A stretch of DNA of 64,000 bases from the NCBI RefSeq assembly GCF_964199755.1, contig NC_133911.1, positions 5,235,001 through 5,299,000 of the forward strand, read 5' to 3'. Below, piece by piece: positions 37,701-49,700 of the stretch. Origin of the DNA: Larus michahellis. Its lineage: Eukaryota; Chordata; Aves; Charadriiformes; Laridae. Below the pieces are notes generated by a model. The model did no database searches. It saw only the letters and a program-made list of their open reading frames with translations, and was not told the origin of the DNA. Within the stretch, counting starts at the first letter, position 1. The number at the start of each line of letters is the position of its first letter. The translations under genes were made by a program, and so were the position numbers.

Positions 37701-40700
37701 TTTATTTAGGGTATTAAATAACAAAGCCAGTCTTAAGCCAAAATCCACCACCACCAATTGCTTGCAATAGGTGTAAAGAACAGTGGATGGGGGAGATTTG
37801 AAGCATTTTGTCTCTTTTTTTTTTTTTACTGATTTCTTTTGTTACATAGGTGAATGCATGGAGTGCAGAGCTCCTGGCAGAGTTTAGGGAATCTTGTTGT
37901 CAATCAGAGGATAGTTAGCTTTGATTTTATGATCTCATGTTTGCTTTCCTTTGTGCCTCCCTTTTTCTTCTTGTCAGAATGGAGACTACAACAAGCCCAT
38001 CCCTGCTCAGTACATGGAACACCTTAACCATGTTGTGTCAGGTGCTACGACTTTCTGTGATCCTACCAAACCGCAACAGTGGGTGAGCAGCCAAATTCTG
38101 CTTTGCAAGAAATGCAACAATCATCAAACCATGAAGATCAAACAGCTGGCTTCGTTCTCGCCAAGGGAGGAGGTAAGCATTCATTAAGGACTGGCATCAC
38201 AGGAGAATGTTTGTCCAAGGCATTCCCATGCATGTATTTGCTATTCCCACACTGTCGATTTCCTGCTCCAATTAATTTGCTCTATAATAATTTATTTTGT
38301 CTGGCTTTGCAAATGGTACCATGCTGCAGCCTAGTATGCAGGAGAGAGAGGAATTTTTCAGTATGCTGTGGAATGATGCTGCAGTAGTCTTCAGAAGCAC
38401 TGTGTGGCACTCCAGTGCAGAGGAGGTTACTGATTAGTGTTGCAAATTTACCTGATCCTACTCCAAAGTTAGAATGTAATGACCTGTTCTAGATGGACAC
38501 TGGAAGTTGAAACTTGAGCCCAAAACCAAACATGCACATTGCTGAAATCGACTTACAACTCCAGTACTTACCATTGACCCAGCTGAGGTTACAGGACCTG
38601 GTAGGCACAACAGACCACTAGTCACCTTGAAGCCTTAATATGTTTTGTTTTTCCTGAGGCCTTGGTTGTGCTGCTCTGTTTTTACTAGTGGAGTGGGAGA
38701 GGAATCCTGTGCAGCTACATAATCCTCCCTGGTGCCTAGGAGGGCAAAGGGATTTTATAGTTACAGCAGCAGGATTTCCTGCTGAGCAACTTCTTGGCCT
38801 TCCCATTAATTAATGTGCATGGGGAATAGGATAGTGGGGTTTCTCCTTCACAGTTTATGGCTCCCCAAAGTTCTATGCAGAGAATTTAGTGCTGTACTCC
38901 TTAGCTTTCAACCATGGTCAAGCCTTGGGGTCATAAAACTGCCCTGTAGTGGGATGCATTTATCTTCTGAGTTGCCTAATCCGGTCTGCTTTGTGTAATT
39001 TAACGAGCTTAATCAGGATGACTCCCAGGGAACAGATTTAAATTTGATTGTGCTTAATGAGAACATCTTTGGCTGATTCCCTTTTCTCAGCTTTATTTCC
39101 AGTTCCCTGCCTCTTGCAGACCTATCCACTTGCTCAAGTAATGCCAGCCGTTGGCCCCTTTTTATGCATTCAGTGAACTGCAGTGTCTGTGCCAGTTAAG
39201 AAACATGTGACTGTGTTATCCAGCATGGTTAGAAATGTATGTCAGTGACAGCAGTGGCCTCTCTCAGCATTGCTGGCCTGTCCAGTAAGGGGTGACTCTG
39301 CTGCAGCAAGCCCTCAGACAGCTACAATGCATCTTTCTACTTCCCTCTCCCAAAGAAGCTGCATGCTTTCAGCTGTATTCTTTTGGTACAAGAATCGTGA
39401 TAGAGACTGGGAGTGGAGATGGAAGAGCCTCAGGATCCTCTGCGATCAGTGGTATCTCCACTGTAGTGATGTAGAAAAATGTGCCTTTGGGCCTACCTGC
39501 TGTCTGTTTTTACAAGTACTGTTAATGATTTATGGAGTTTATCTCACCAGGACCTTCAGACAGTGACAGCGTTTGAGGCTAAGGCTAAGTTTCGGAAGTT
39601 TGTCTCTTTCTGTGGCACTGTGGTGTGAATGGACAACAGGTCTTTTGTGTCCCCTCATTTGAGGAGGGGAAGAGCAATTCTAGTTTTTTTGTCTCATCTT
39701 CCTTGTTGAGTTCATAAGGTCTCAACAAAGACAGCAAAATTGGGCCACAGAAATTCAACATCCTGAAATTGGGCCACAGAAGCCTTCTCCAAGGGCTGTT
39801 TTGTCACTTCTGGGACATGGCGGCTGGGTCAGCTGTATCCAAAGTTGGTTGTACTGCTGGCCTCCAGCTTGGTCACTGTTGAGGCCTGGTTTCAGGGGGC
39901 TTTTTCTATGGAGACTGGAAGCAGGCCTTGCTCACATGTCAGTAACAAGCACAATAACTGGTGAGGGACCTGCACTTCTCACCTACCTTTCCTCTCCTCT
40001 CACCAGGGCAAATATGATGAGGAGATTGAGGTGTATAAGCACCACCTGGAGCAGACCTACAAGCTGTGCCGTCCATGCCAGGCTGCTGTGGAGTACTACA
40101 TCAAACATCAGAATCGGCAGCTCCGGGCGCTGCTGCTCAGCCACCATTTCAAACGCCGTGAGACAGACAAGACCTATACTCAGGTACATGGTGGGAGAAC
40201 ATGAGGGAATTTAGGGGGAAGTGCAGAGAATAAGGTACCTCTGCACCTGGGTTTACTGCTGGGAAGGGTAGGCAGCGGCCTTGGGGTGCTCTAACTGGGA
40301 GCTTGGGTGCATGGTAGAAGTTTAGAAGAGCATATGGTAGTTGCCACAGATGCTTCTGATGTTAGTTTGAGCTTTTCCTCTTGCTAGTGTCATTCAGTGC
40401 AATTGCCAGAAGGTAAGTCTAATAGGAACAGAGTGAAAGAAAAATAGTGGGAAAGGCAGAAAAGGGGAGATAGGGTTTTGAGTATAGTGAGGAAAATCAT
40501 TTATAAGTACAGTGCAGGGAACTACAGAATACAGGCGGAGGGGAGGGGGGGAAAGAATGATGGGAAGTGATTTATGACCTTCTCTTTGTCTCACTGCCCT
40601 GCCTGATCTTGGCTTCTGCTCACAGCTCTGCTGTTGCACTTTGCTAGTCTACAACATCCCATGTGGTGTCAGCCTTAAAAGGACATGAGCAGTAAACCAC

Positions 40701-43700
40701 ACAGTCTGGAAGTATTTCATAAAGCACCGTTTCAAAACCTTACTACAGTTCATTCAGCTTCTGACAAGGTGTTTCTCCCTTCCTCTGCAGAATTTATGTT
40801 CATCCTCCTCTTCTGCTTCCATAACCACACCAGCTCAGGTGATATTTCTGCGGTTCTTGGCCTTCATCAGCTGCGCATTCCTGGTTCTGATGGCCTTGTA
40901 TGGGTCAGGCGACCCCTTCTCACTCAGTGCAGCAGTTCCTGCTCCCGTCTCCTCTGGTCCAGCGTCCATTCAGAACAGGACTGGCATGAGTTCACGTGCA
41001 GACTTGGAAAATGACACTTCTGTGACCACGGCAGGCTGGCGGGAGCTGCTCCGCCTGCTCCCAGAACAGATGGTGGAGAACCTGAGTGCTGCATGGGCTT
41101 ACGGGAAGAATCACCAGATGGCAGTTGCTGTCCTTGGGCTGTTCACCTGCCTGTTGGCCATGTTCTTAGCTGGGCGGATCAGGTGGGTGTGCTCTTTTCT
41201 TCTGTTTTGCTTAAAGGAAAACTGCATAATGTTGGAGGTCTTTTGCCCTGTCTTAACTCAGTGGGCTGGGGGTAAAAGTTGCCAGAATGGCAAACGTAGT
41301 ACTGGGTGACACAGTTTTCCCTGTTGTTCTTTGGGTTGCCTGCCGGCTGGATGGAGACAGCAGAGCTTGCTTTGGGTCTGTGCCTTGGTTCATTCAATTT
41401 AAGTTTGAATTACTGTGAATGAAAAGCTCCCCATGCAGCTCTGTAATCTGGTAGAGAATGGAACTTATTGATTCAGGTTCTTACACAGCAGTGGCAAGGA
41501 CTGCAGATGATATAACCGTAGTAAGATATAGTACATAGCCTGCTCACTCTCTGTACCCTTCCCACCTTTTCCCCACCTTCCCTCTCCTTTCTCAGGACCA
41601 AGGGGCTTTGCTGGTGTTAAAACTCTTACCTTGTGTCTTGTTGGGTTTCTTTTTGGCATTACAGGCTCCGGAGAATTGATGCGTTTGCTTCAGTCTTGTG
41701 GTTCGTAGTGATGAGTCTGCATTTAGCTGAGAGGTACCTGAAGACGGAAACACCCACCTGGCTAGACACAGCTAAATTTGGCACCACATCCTTGTGCTGC
41801 TTGGTGGGCTTCACCGCAGCAGTGGCCACGCGGAAATCAACGGGCCATCGGAGATACCGGCCCCGAAGGTCAGAGCCAGAGCAGTGACGCTGGGGGAAGG
41901 AGGAAAAAAAAGCCTTGTGAACTCTTTGCGACTGGTGCTTCTCTCTCCTCTTTTTATTTTCCTTTCCTCTTTTTTTTTTTTTTTTTTTTAATTAGATAAG
42001 CAGTGAAGATCTCTTCTTCCTTTATATATATTTTTTTTCTCCTTTCCCTCCCCCCCCCCATCCTTGCTTCCCACTGTGCTAGCTGCTTGGAGCATTTCCA
42101 CTGCTGGTGCTAGCAAAGGAAGCTACTCCTGCTGCCTCCATTCTCCTTTCCTCCTGAATCCTACGTCAGCAGTGCAAATATCCAACCTCCCCAAAGCCAA
42201 TTCTTCCAGCAGCTGCTTCACAAACTGCTCCATAAATGCAGCCGCCTCCTCCCCATTCTGCTCCTCCAGCCAAAGAGGTTCTGGCTTCTCCTGTCCATCC
42301 TTAGCCAGTCACAGAGGAATCCTCTGCCTTGATCCTCCATGGGGCCCAGGCCACCTTCAGTTTTCTAATGGTGCTGGTCATTTTAATTTCGAACTGATGG
42401 GAACTTGCCTCTGGATTCCAGGTCCTCGTACCGTGTGCTGTAGAAACACTGCATGGTGTACAGGCATGGGAGGAGAGGACACATGTAGTCCATAACCTGG
42501 TTCTTCTCGCCTTCCACTGTGCATCATCAGTTAACTGCATGTTCTCTTGCTCTGCCAGTCTCCTATGACTCCTATTTTAAATGGAGAGGTGTCCTTAAGT
42601 GCTTTTGACTGGAACTTCAATAATTTATTTAAAAGGGTGCTTTAGAAGGTTATGTAGCTCAGGTTGTCTTAATTTGAATATATGAAGGTATTCAGCTGTT
42701 TTAGGCTAAATTTTCAAATCTACTGGTGGCTGTTGCTTTCTATGCTGGTTTTCTTCGGTTTTACCCACCCACCTCCCCCAAGGAGCATCTGTATAAAACC
42801 ACAACTGGATAAAAATGCATATGTTCCTCCAATCCTGTAGCCTTAGAAAGAGAAGAAATATGGGATGAACAACCATATGCTGTGGTATGTGGACGGCTTT
42901 CATTGTACATCACTACTTAATTCAGTCACCGTTTTCCTTATCGTTGAGAACACAGATTGGAAGGATGTGCTATAGGAAGGGGTGGGAGCCTCTACTGTAG
43001 GACCGCATGGTATTTTTCTTTTTACTTGGAGAGGTTCTTTTTTAAAGTCTGGCACTAATGCTGCTGAAGGAAGTGGTCTGGAAGTGGTGACTTTGAATTG
43101 GGTGCCTGGCAGTCCTCCACTGAAAGTTGGGATGACTGGATGTTACTGTGTGGGGAGGAAGGAGCTTTCAGCTGCTTGGGTTTTTGTAGGATTAACTTGC
43201 TCTGGGGCCTCTTAGGATAAGCAATCTGATTATCCTGCACTGTTTTTTGCAAGGCACTCCACTGAATTTCTCATCCAGATTTGGGTCTTTCAAGAGGAAA
43301 TAGCATTGTTACAGAAGATCTGCTATTTTATTGTGTTCAGAGTAGCGCAATGGAACTTGCCACACTAATAGTCTGATAGAAGTTAATTGAGTGTCTTGAT
43401 CTTCCTGTGTGTAAACTCTAAAATAATCAGAATGGAGGTCTGACTATAAATTATTTGCAGTTCCTGCTGAAAGATTCAGACACTACTGGCTACTGCAGAT
43501 GCTGGTGAAATTATAGAAGCTTTTGGAAGCTTTTTTAAAGGAGACAAAAGATATTTTATAGCTTTTCATAGTTACTGCTATTCAAACTGGTATTAGTTGC
43601 GAAAGCAGCAAGGTAGCACTAACAAAGGCTCTGTTATTGTTATATATTAAGCCAAGCTGAGTGTGTCGTGGGAAGGTGCAGCTCCTGGCTGAAGGACCGT

Positions 43701-46700
43701 GTGCCTGTAACCTAACCACCGGCATGAGAAGGGGACACACAAACCTGCTTCCCATATGTGCTCTCCTGTGGAACTTTTTTCCAGTGCCTTCAGATAACTG
43801 CAATATCCACCTCCAAGCAAACAGAACGCCTTTCTCCATTCTGGTGCTTGTGAACGATGCTACTCTGAGGGCTGGTTACTTACTTGTCCGCCAAAGGAGT
43901 CCAGCATCTGCAAATCTGGTTCTACTCTTCCGCGTTCCCATCGTTTATCAATTCTGACCCAAAAGGTTTGTCTTCCAGCTCACAGTCCCAGGTTGTTTCT
44001 TGTTCCAGTCTCAGACTTTGGAAATGTTAAATAATAACCATTATGTCCCATTTTCCACTGGAACACTTTATTGCATTTAGAGGACTGTTTCAAAGTAAAT
44101 GCTACAAGAAGCCATGTGACTTCATCAAAAGGGGAAAAAAAGCCAGGAGAAGTGTGCAGTGTCCTCAGTGCTGGGTTAGATTTTCACAATCACTGTGGCA
44201 CCTCTTTCCTACTCTCTGTTACAAGATTTGGTAGGAAACGTTCCTTAAAAATCCAGTCTTTTTTCTGTACCTGTCAGCCTGTTGGAGCAGGGAGCAATGC
44301 TGAGAGAGACAGCAGTAAGCTGGTGAAAGGTCAGAAGTGGCAGGGAAAATAACAAACCAGGGGGGAACCCAATCCAGTGCCAGTTCTGCCATTCTCTAAA
44401 CAAGCTGCGCAGAAGACCCAGGAAACCTGGAGCTGTTATGTCCATTAAGTGAAATAAGACATCTAGCTGCCTTTTTTTTTTTTTTTTTCTTCCTGCCTCT
44501 GTTCTTCCTGCTTCAGTACTTTCAAGTTTTTCCCATAAAGTTAAATGTAGGAGACTGATGTTTCTATTTAGCTCTGATTGTCTTCTGCACTTACCTATAG
44601 AAGTTGGATTGAAAGTTCCTGCTATCTTCTAGCCCATGACCTTGGGACCACCTGGTGTGGCAGAGGAGAGCAGTTCCTCTTGCTGCTCTGCTGTCAAGTA
44701 TGCCCAAGTGTGGGGATGGTCGTGGTAATGTCACACCTGATTTCTGATGGCAGTATCCTTCCTTTTTTTAATAAGAATAAAATTAATCTGTACAAATATT
44801 CTTGCCCAGTAGCAAGGAAACTCTTAAGTGGCAGCCTCTAAAGGTACGTGGCAGCCTCTTCAAATGTCTTTCTTTCAGGAGCTGAAAGTCAAGGCTGTAT
44901 GAAGTTTCACTGTGTCCTATTTCATGCGGTCTCCTATCTCTTCTGAGCAGCTGTTTCCCCCCCGCGTCTTTTTAGCAATTTAAACATGCCCTGGCTTTGA
45001 GCCCCCTGGGGTCTGGTGCCTTTTATGATGTTTTGCTGTTAAGTGTTATGTTGTTTTCCTGTGCCTGACCTTCTCTTTTATTCACTTTTTATTTTTTCCT
45101 GTGCAGTGCTGGGATGGGTTGGGGAGGATGCATGCTAGATAGCAGGAACAGGCAGTTGGTAAAACTGTGGGAAGAAGCGGGGTTTGCACTGTGAAGCCTG
45201 AATAATACTGTTAAGAAACATTTTAGCCCTGTTTGAACAGCAAGCGCAAATCTATACTGAAAGAGTTTAAAATCTTTTCATCTGGGAGATACGTTAACTG
45301 CAACTGACATGCAAGCAAGAAATCCATTTGTCGTAACTTTATGCAGATTAATACAAATGAAGTATATTTACAAGTTGCACTAATGTTATCTGTCAGAACA
45401 TCAGAAAGCTACTTAATTTTATGGCCGAGCTGTACAATTGAAGCCCTGGTCTCTGTGGTGCTTTGTCCACAACTTATAATTGAAGAACTTTTGGACTCAT
45501 AATTGGAAAAATTTCAAAGGCAAAACCAAATAACAAAACAGATAGTGAAGTGTGGTTCAGTTTTAATGCCAAAGAAGCTTTTGTCTTTGCTCAGGTGTCA
45601 GCTTATTTTCCCACTTCTTGGTTGCCTCAGCATGTCTGTGCTGCTGCTTCTAAAAACAAAAAACCTCAGAGCCTCAAAAACAAACTTGCATCAATTCGAT
45701 TTTTTGTCTTCTAGAAACTCTGATGCTGACAGTCTCCTCTGTTTCTGCTTTTCTCACATGCTTTGTCTCGCATGCTTTTGCTGCTGGTAGAGATTGATTG
45801 ATCTTTGGCAGGAGAGGGATAAAAGGAGGAGAAAGGTGGTGGGTTTTTTTCAGAGGCGTTTTGATTTATAAACTGCTAGCATTTCATTTGTACCAATTGT
45901 GTCTCCTTAGACAATTAGGCCTGAAAAGATCAGTTATCAGTATTTTATTGTTGATTGTTTCTGGAAAAAAAATAGTTGAGCCACCACTGCCTTTACTGAG
46001 ACTGTTCCTGCAATACCTAATTTCAATGCCAAATAGATTATTCGAAACGCAATGCCACGCTGTAGGTTCTCTAAGGAAGGTGCTTTGCCAACTTTGCATT
46101 TTTTACTTGAGGTTCGGTTAGGAAATAGCTCAGCAATTAGATGTGCCATCTAATTCTGCCTAGTGGCATCCCCCACAGTGACTTCAGCAGAAGGAAACGT
46201 GTGCTTCCAGCTCAGGTATTTTGGTGCTAGTCCAACATCCAAGCACAGTGCTACCATCTTCATGAAGCTGAGGTGCTATTCTGTATGACACGTGTGTCTA
46301 CGTTTCCTTCTGCTGAGGGGGATAATAGCTAACAAAGGGCTGATAACTAACACGGCTGACACAAAAATCATCCAGAACCACTTGATCAGTGCTTTGAGCT
46401 TCTTGTTTTCACTTAGCTGGGCTCTTATCTCAGGCCACAGAGGAACACATGGTAACCTGTGGTCACCAGATGCAGCTTTGTTGCTTGAGGATTCTTCTAG
46501 ACATGCAGGCCAGAGCATGCAAACATCTTAACTCAACAGTATTAGAGGATTTTAGCCCAAAACCCTCTAATGTCAGGTGCTACTTTTTTACGCTGGCCCT
46601 GTGTTGGTGTCTGGACCAGAGGATGGTACTACAGAGTGGAGCTGAGGTGGTGAGGGATTTGTGTGTCACTTGAAATCAAACATGCTCTGACCCAAAGTGG

Positions 46701-49700
46701 CTGACTCTGGCTCTCACAGCGGCCATGCCTGATCTGCCAACTCAAAAGCATCTTGTACCCTGCTCAGCAGAGCTGGATGTGTAAAGGGGCCGATGTGGGT
46801 TCTTTAAGTGCCTTTCCCTGGCTGAGATTTTTGACAACACTGTGTTGCTCTGCTTCAGTGGAACTGACACAGCTGCAGCTTGGGACAGCAGTGCCTGGAT
46901 GTCTGCCAGGCCAGTGCTTTTCTCCTTCATTTGCCACCGGTGAGTGTGGCTGGGAATAAGAGGATGTTTGGGCCGCACTCTTAAATTTCTGAGCAACTCT
47001 GCAGACTGTAGCGGGGTGAGGGAGAACCCAGAGCTAGCAACCAAGTAAGTGTCTCTGCTGCTACTTCTGGTCTTCCTGAAGCCCTGACTGACATCAGTGC
47101 ATGCTAACTGAAGCCTTTGTGGCCCTTTACAACTCTAAATACGCTATATTTGTATCCCATTCTTTCCATTAACTTCTCTTTTTGTACGTCTGTGCTTTGC
47201 ATGCCCTAGTGAACTGAGCTTGGGTGTGTCAAAGGGTGAGGACACAAGGGGAATATTAAAATGGTGTAGTGGTGTTTTATTTTGGCTTTATGAATATTTT
47301 TCAAGTACGCTGAAATTATGTGAAGCTAATAATCATGCTTAGATACTATAGAATGTATGTCTTGATGTATTGTGGACAAACTATTTATACTCTTCTAAAA
47401 ATTAATATAATTAATAGCCAGATGATTGCTCCAGACTGACTCCACTCATGAAAGCAGGGAGCTGTGGTATATGGCTTTGCTTCGGTTTTTAAAGAGCTGT
47501 TGTTGAAATTGTGTGCTGTCACATATAACCTGCCGGTTCATTCCAGGTGTGCTGTCACCTGCAAGTACACTTGGCGCCTCTTTGAGCCATAGCACACGCT
47601 CTCATGTGAAAGGGGCAGTACTCAGTCCTGAAGCGTACCTTGAGTCATGCCCTGGAAAGCCTCCTTTGGGACCAAAGCTGTCCAGTACGCAGGCAGGGAA
47701 GAGGTCCTCTGAACATTTTTGTCATGCCAGTGAGTCTGGATTTTTGCAGACTTGGTTGTGTGTATATACACTCCACACACACACCTTTGTGCCACCAGCT
47801 AGGGGGGAAGGCAAAGTTGATGCCAAACATCTGTCGCACTCTACAAGGTATTAGTGCAGGACCTGTCAGTTGGAGCATTTTCAGCTATAATTCAACCCTC
47901 CTTTTTCATCCAAGGGCATCCAGGGCAACACGTAGGAGAAAAGGATTCTTAGTCTTGGCAGCTAAAGTTTCTACTCTCAAGTCACATGTCAAAATCTTAA
48001 TGTGTCTGAGACCTGTGCCCTTTTTTAGCATTTTTCTCCTCTCTCCCTGTGCCAGTTTTTTATTTGCTGTATTGCTCTTTACTCCTGATTCTGTCAGTGT
48101 GACCGGAGGCACAGGTTGTGGCGTTGACTGATGTGATGCAGCAGACCAGACAAGTGACTGCATGTCAGCTCCCAGACACTTGCTTATCTCAGAGCCGGCA
48201 GTAAGGCAAGAGTGAGCTACTCCTGCAGTCTCGGCAGCAGCCCCCATGCTGCCTGGAGAAAATGGTGCAGTTACACACGGGTAACTCAGAGCTAAATTAC
48301 CATGGGACCTTAAGTCCAGGGGATACATTTTACCCCGTGACTGACCCATGGTTCCCTGGCTGCCTCCTGGCAGGTGAACCCAGGCACATGCGACTGTGAC
48401 TGCACGTTACCTTCTTACTTCATGTACTGAATTACCTGATAGTGGGAGTGGGTCCATCTGCAGCCCTGGAGCCTGACCTGACCCACGGTCTCCCATGTCT
48501 GTATCCCAGGGGTGATGCAGCATCTCTGGTTAAAATGTGAATTAGAAAGGCACGCAGGTAGGGTGTTGTCTCTGGGTAAGAGGGAGGTGTTGGGACAGAG
48601 GAGGGGAGGCTCTGCTGGCAGGAGGTGTTTCTTCAGGACAGTGTACGGTCCCATACCATGTGATATTCTTTAACCTTCTATTTATTTATTTTTAAAATAT
48701 CTGTGTAGCACAGTTGTGCCCAACTGTCTAGTAATGCTGTGATCATTGTAAACACTAATTAAGATACACACTTTTTGATGTTCACAATACCAAGTTCTGA
48801 AATAAACGGCTTCCGGGCCCTGACTATTTCCACAAACTGTCTGACTCCAGAGCCTTTTTTTTTTTTTTCTTTTTTTTTTTTCCCCCCTTCTCCTTTCTTT
48901 TTTGGTTACTTTTTCACTGTTACCAGACACGCTATTATCACATGCACAAATGGCTTGGAGCAATGTGGTAGTCTGAGAGCAAAGACACAGCTACAGTGCT
49001 CCATTCCAAGGTGTTATGTGGCTGCTTCCTGCTTTACGATCCTCTTGATCTCTTCATCTTTTTTCCATCTGCTTCCAAAAGAAGTTTTAGTTCATCCGAC
49101 CATTCTCAGGCATGAAGCATATTCCTATGACAGCACCCCTCCTTTTTAGCAGCATCTAGCCCTTTTGACATGAGTGGCAAACACTAAAGAGAAGAGTGCA
49201 TAGAAAAGGAACAGGGTTTTGCGTATGTTGCAGGAATTTACTTTGTTCAGAGCAGATCAATATTTAAGCCATTCTTTGGTCAGCACTCAATCCTAAAGCA
49301 TTAATATGCTATGCTTAAAATTCTTCAGTTCTTCTTTGCTAACCAGAAAAATTCCTTTTCTGGATGGTGCAAGATAAGTGATTCCTCAGCTGCCCGGAGG
49401 CTCTGACTGCACTGACTTGGTGAGGTTGAGAAGAAGTGGGGCTGTGGAGCAGCAGAGCCCATGGAAGGCTGATCCAAAAAAGTTACAATCCCAGGAAAAA
49501 TATTGTGGTTATGAGTGATAAGTGATTGTAATATCTTCCAGCCCGTTAAGGGAAAAACTGCCAAAAGCCGATAAACCAGATAAGCTGTTTTCCAGTGCAG
49601 CAAGGAGCTGCGTAAAGTTGGATCCCTTAGCCCAAAGATACAAAAGGTGCAAAGTTAGGGAAAAAGAGTTACGTTCACAGGCGGTGATTTGGCCCTTCAC

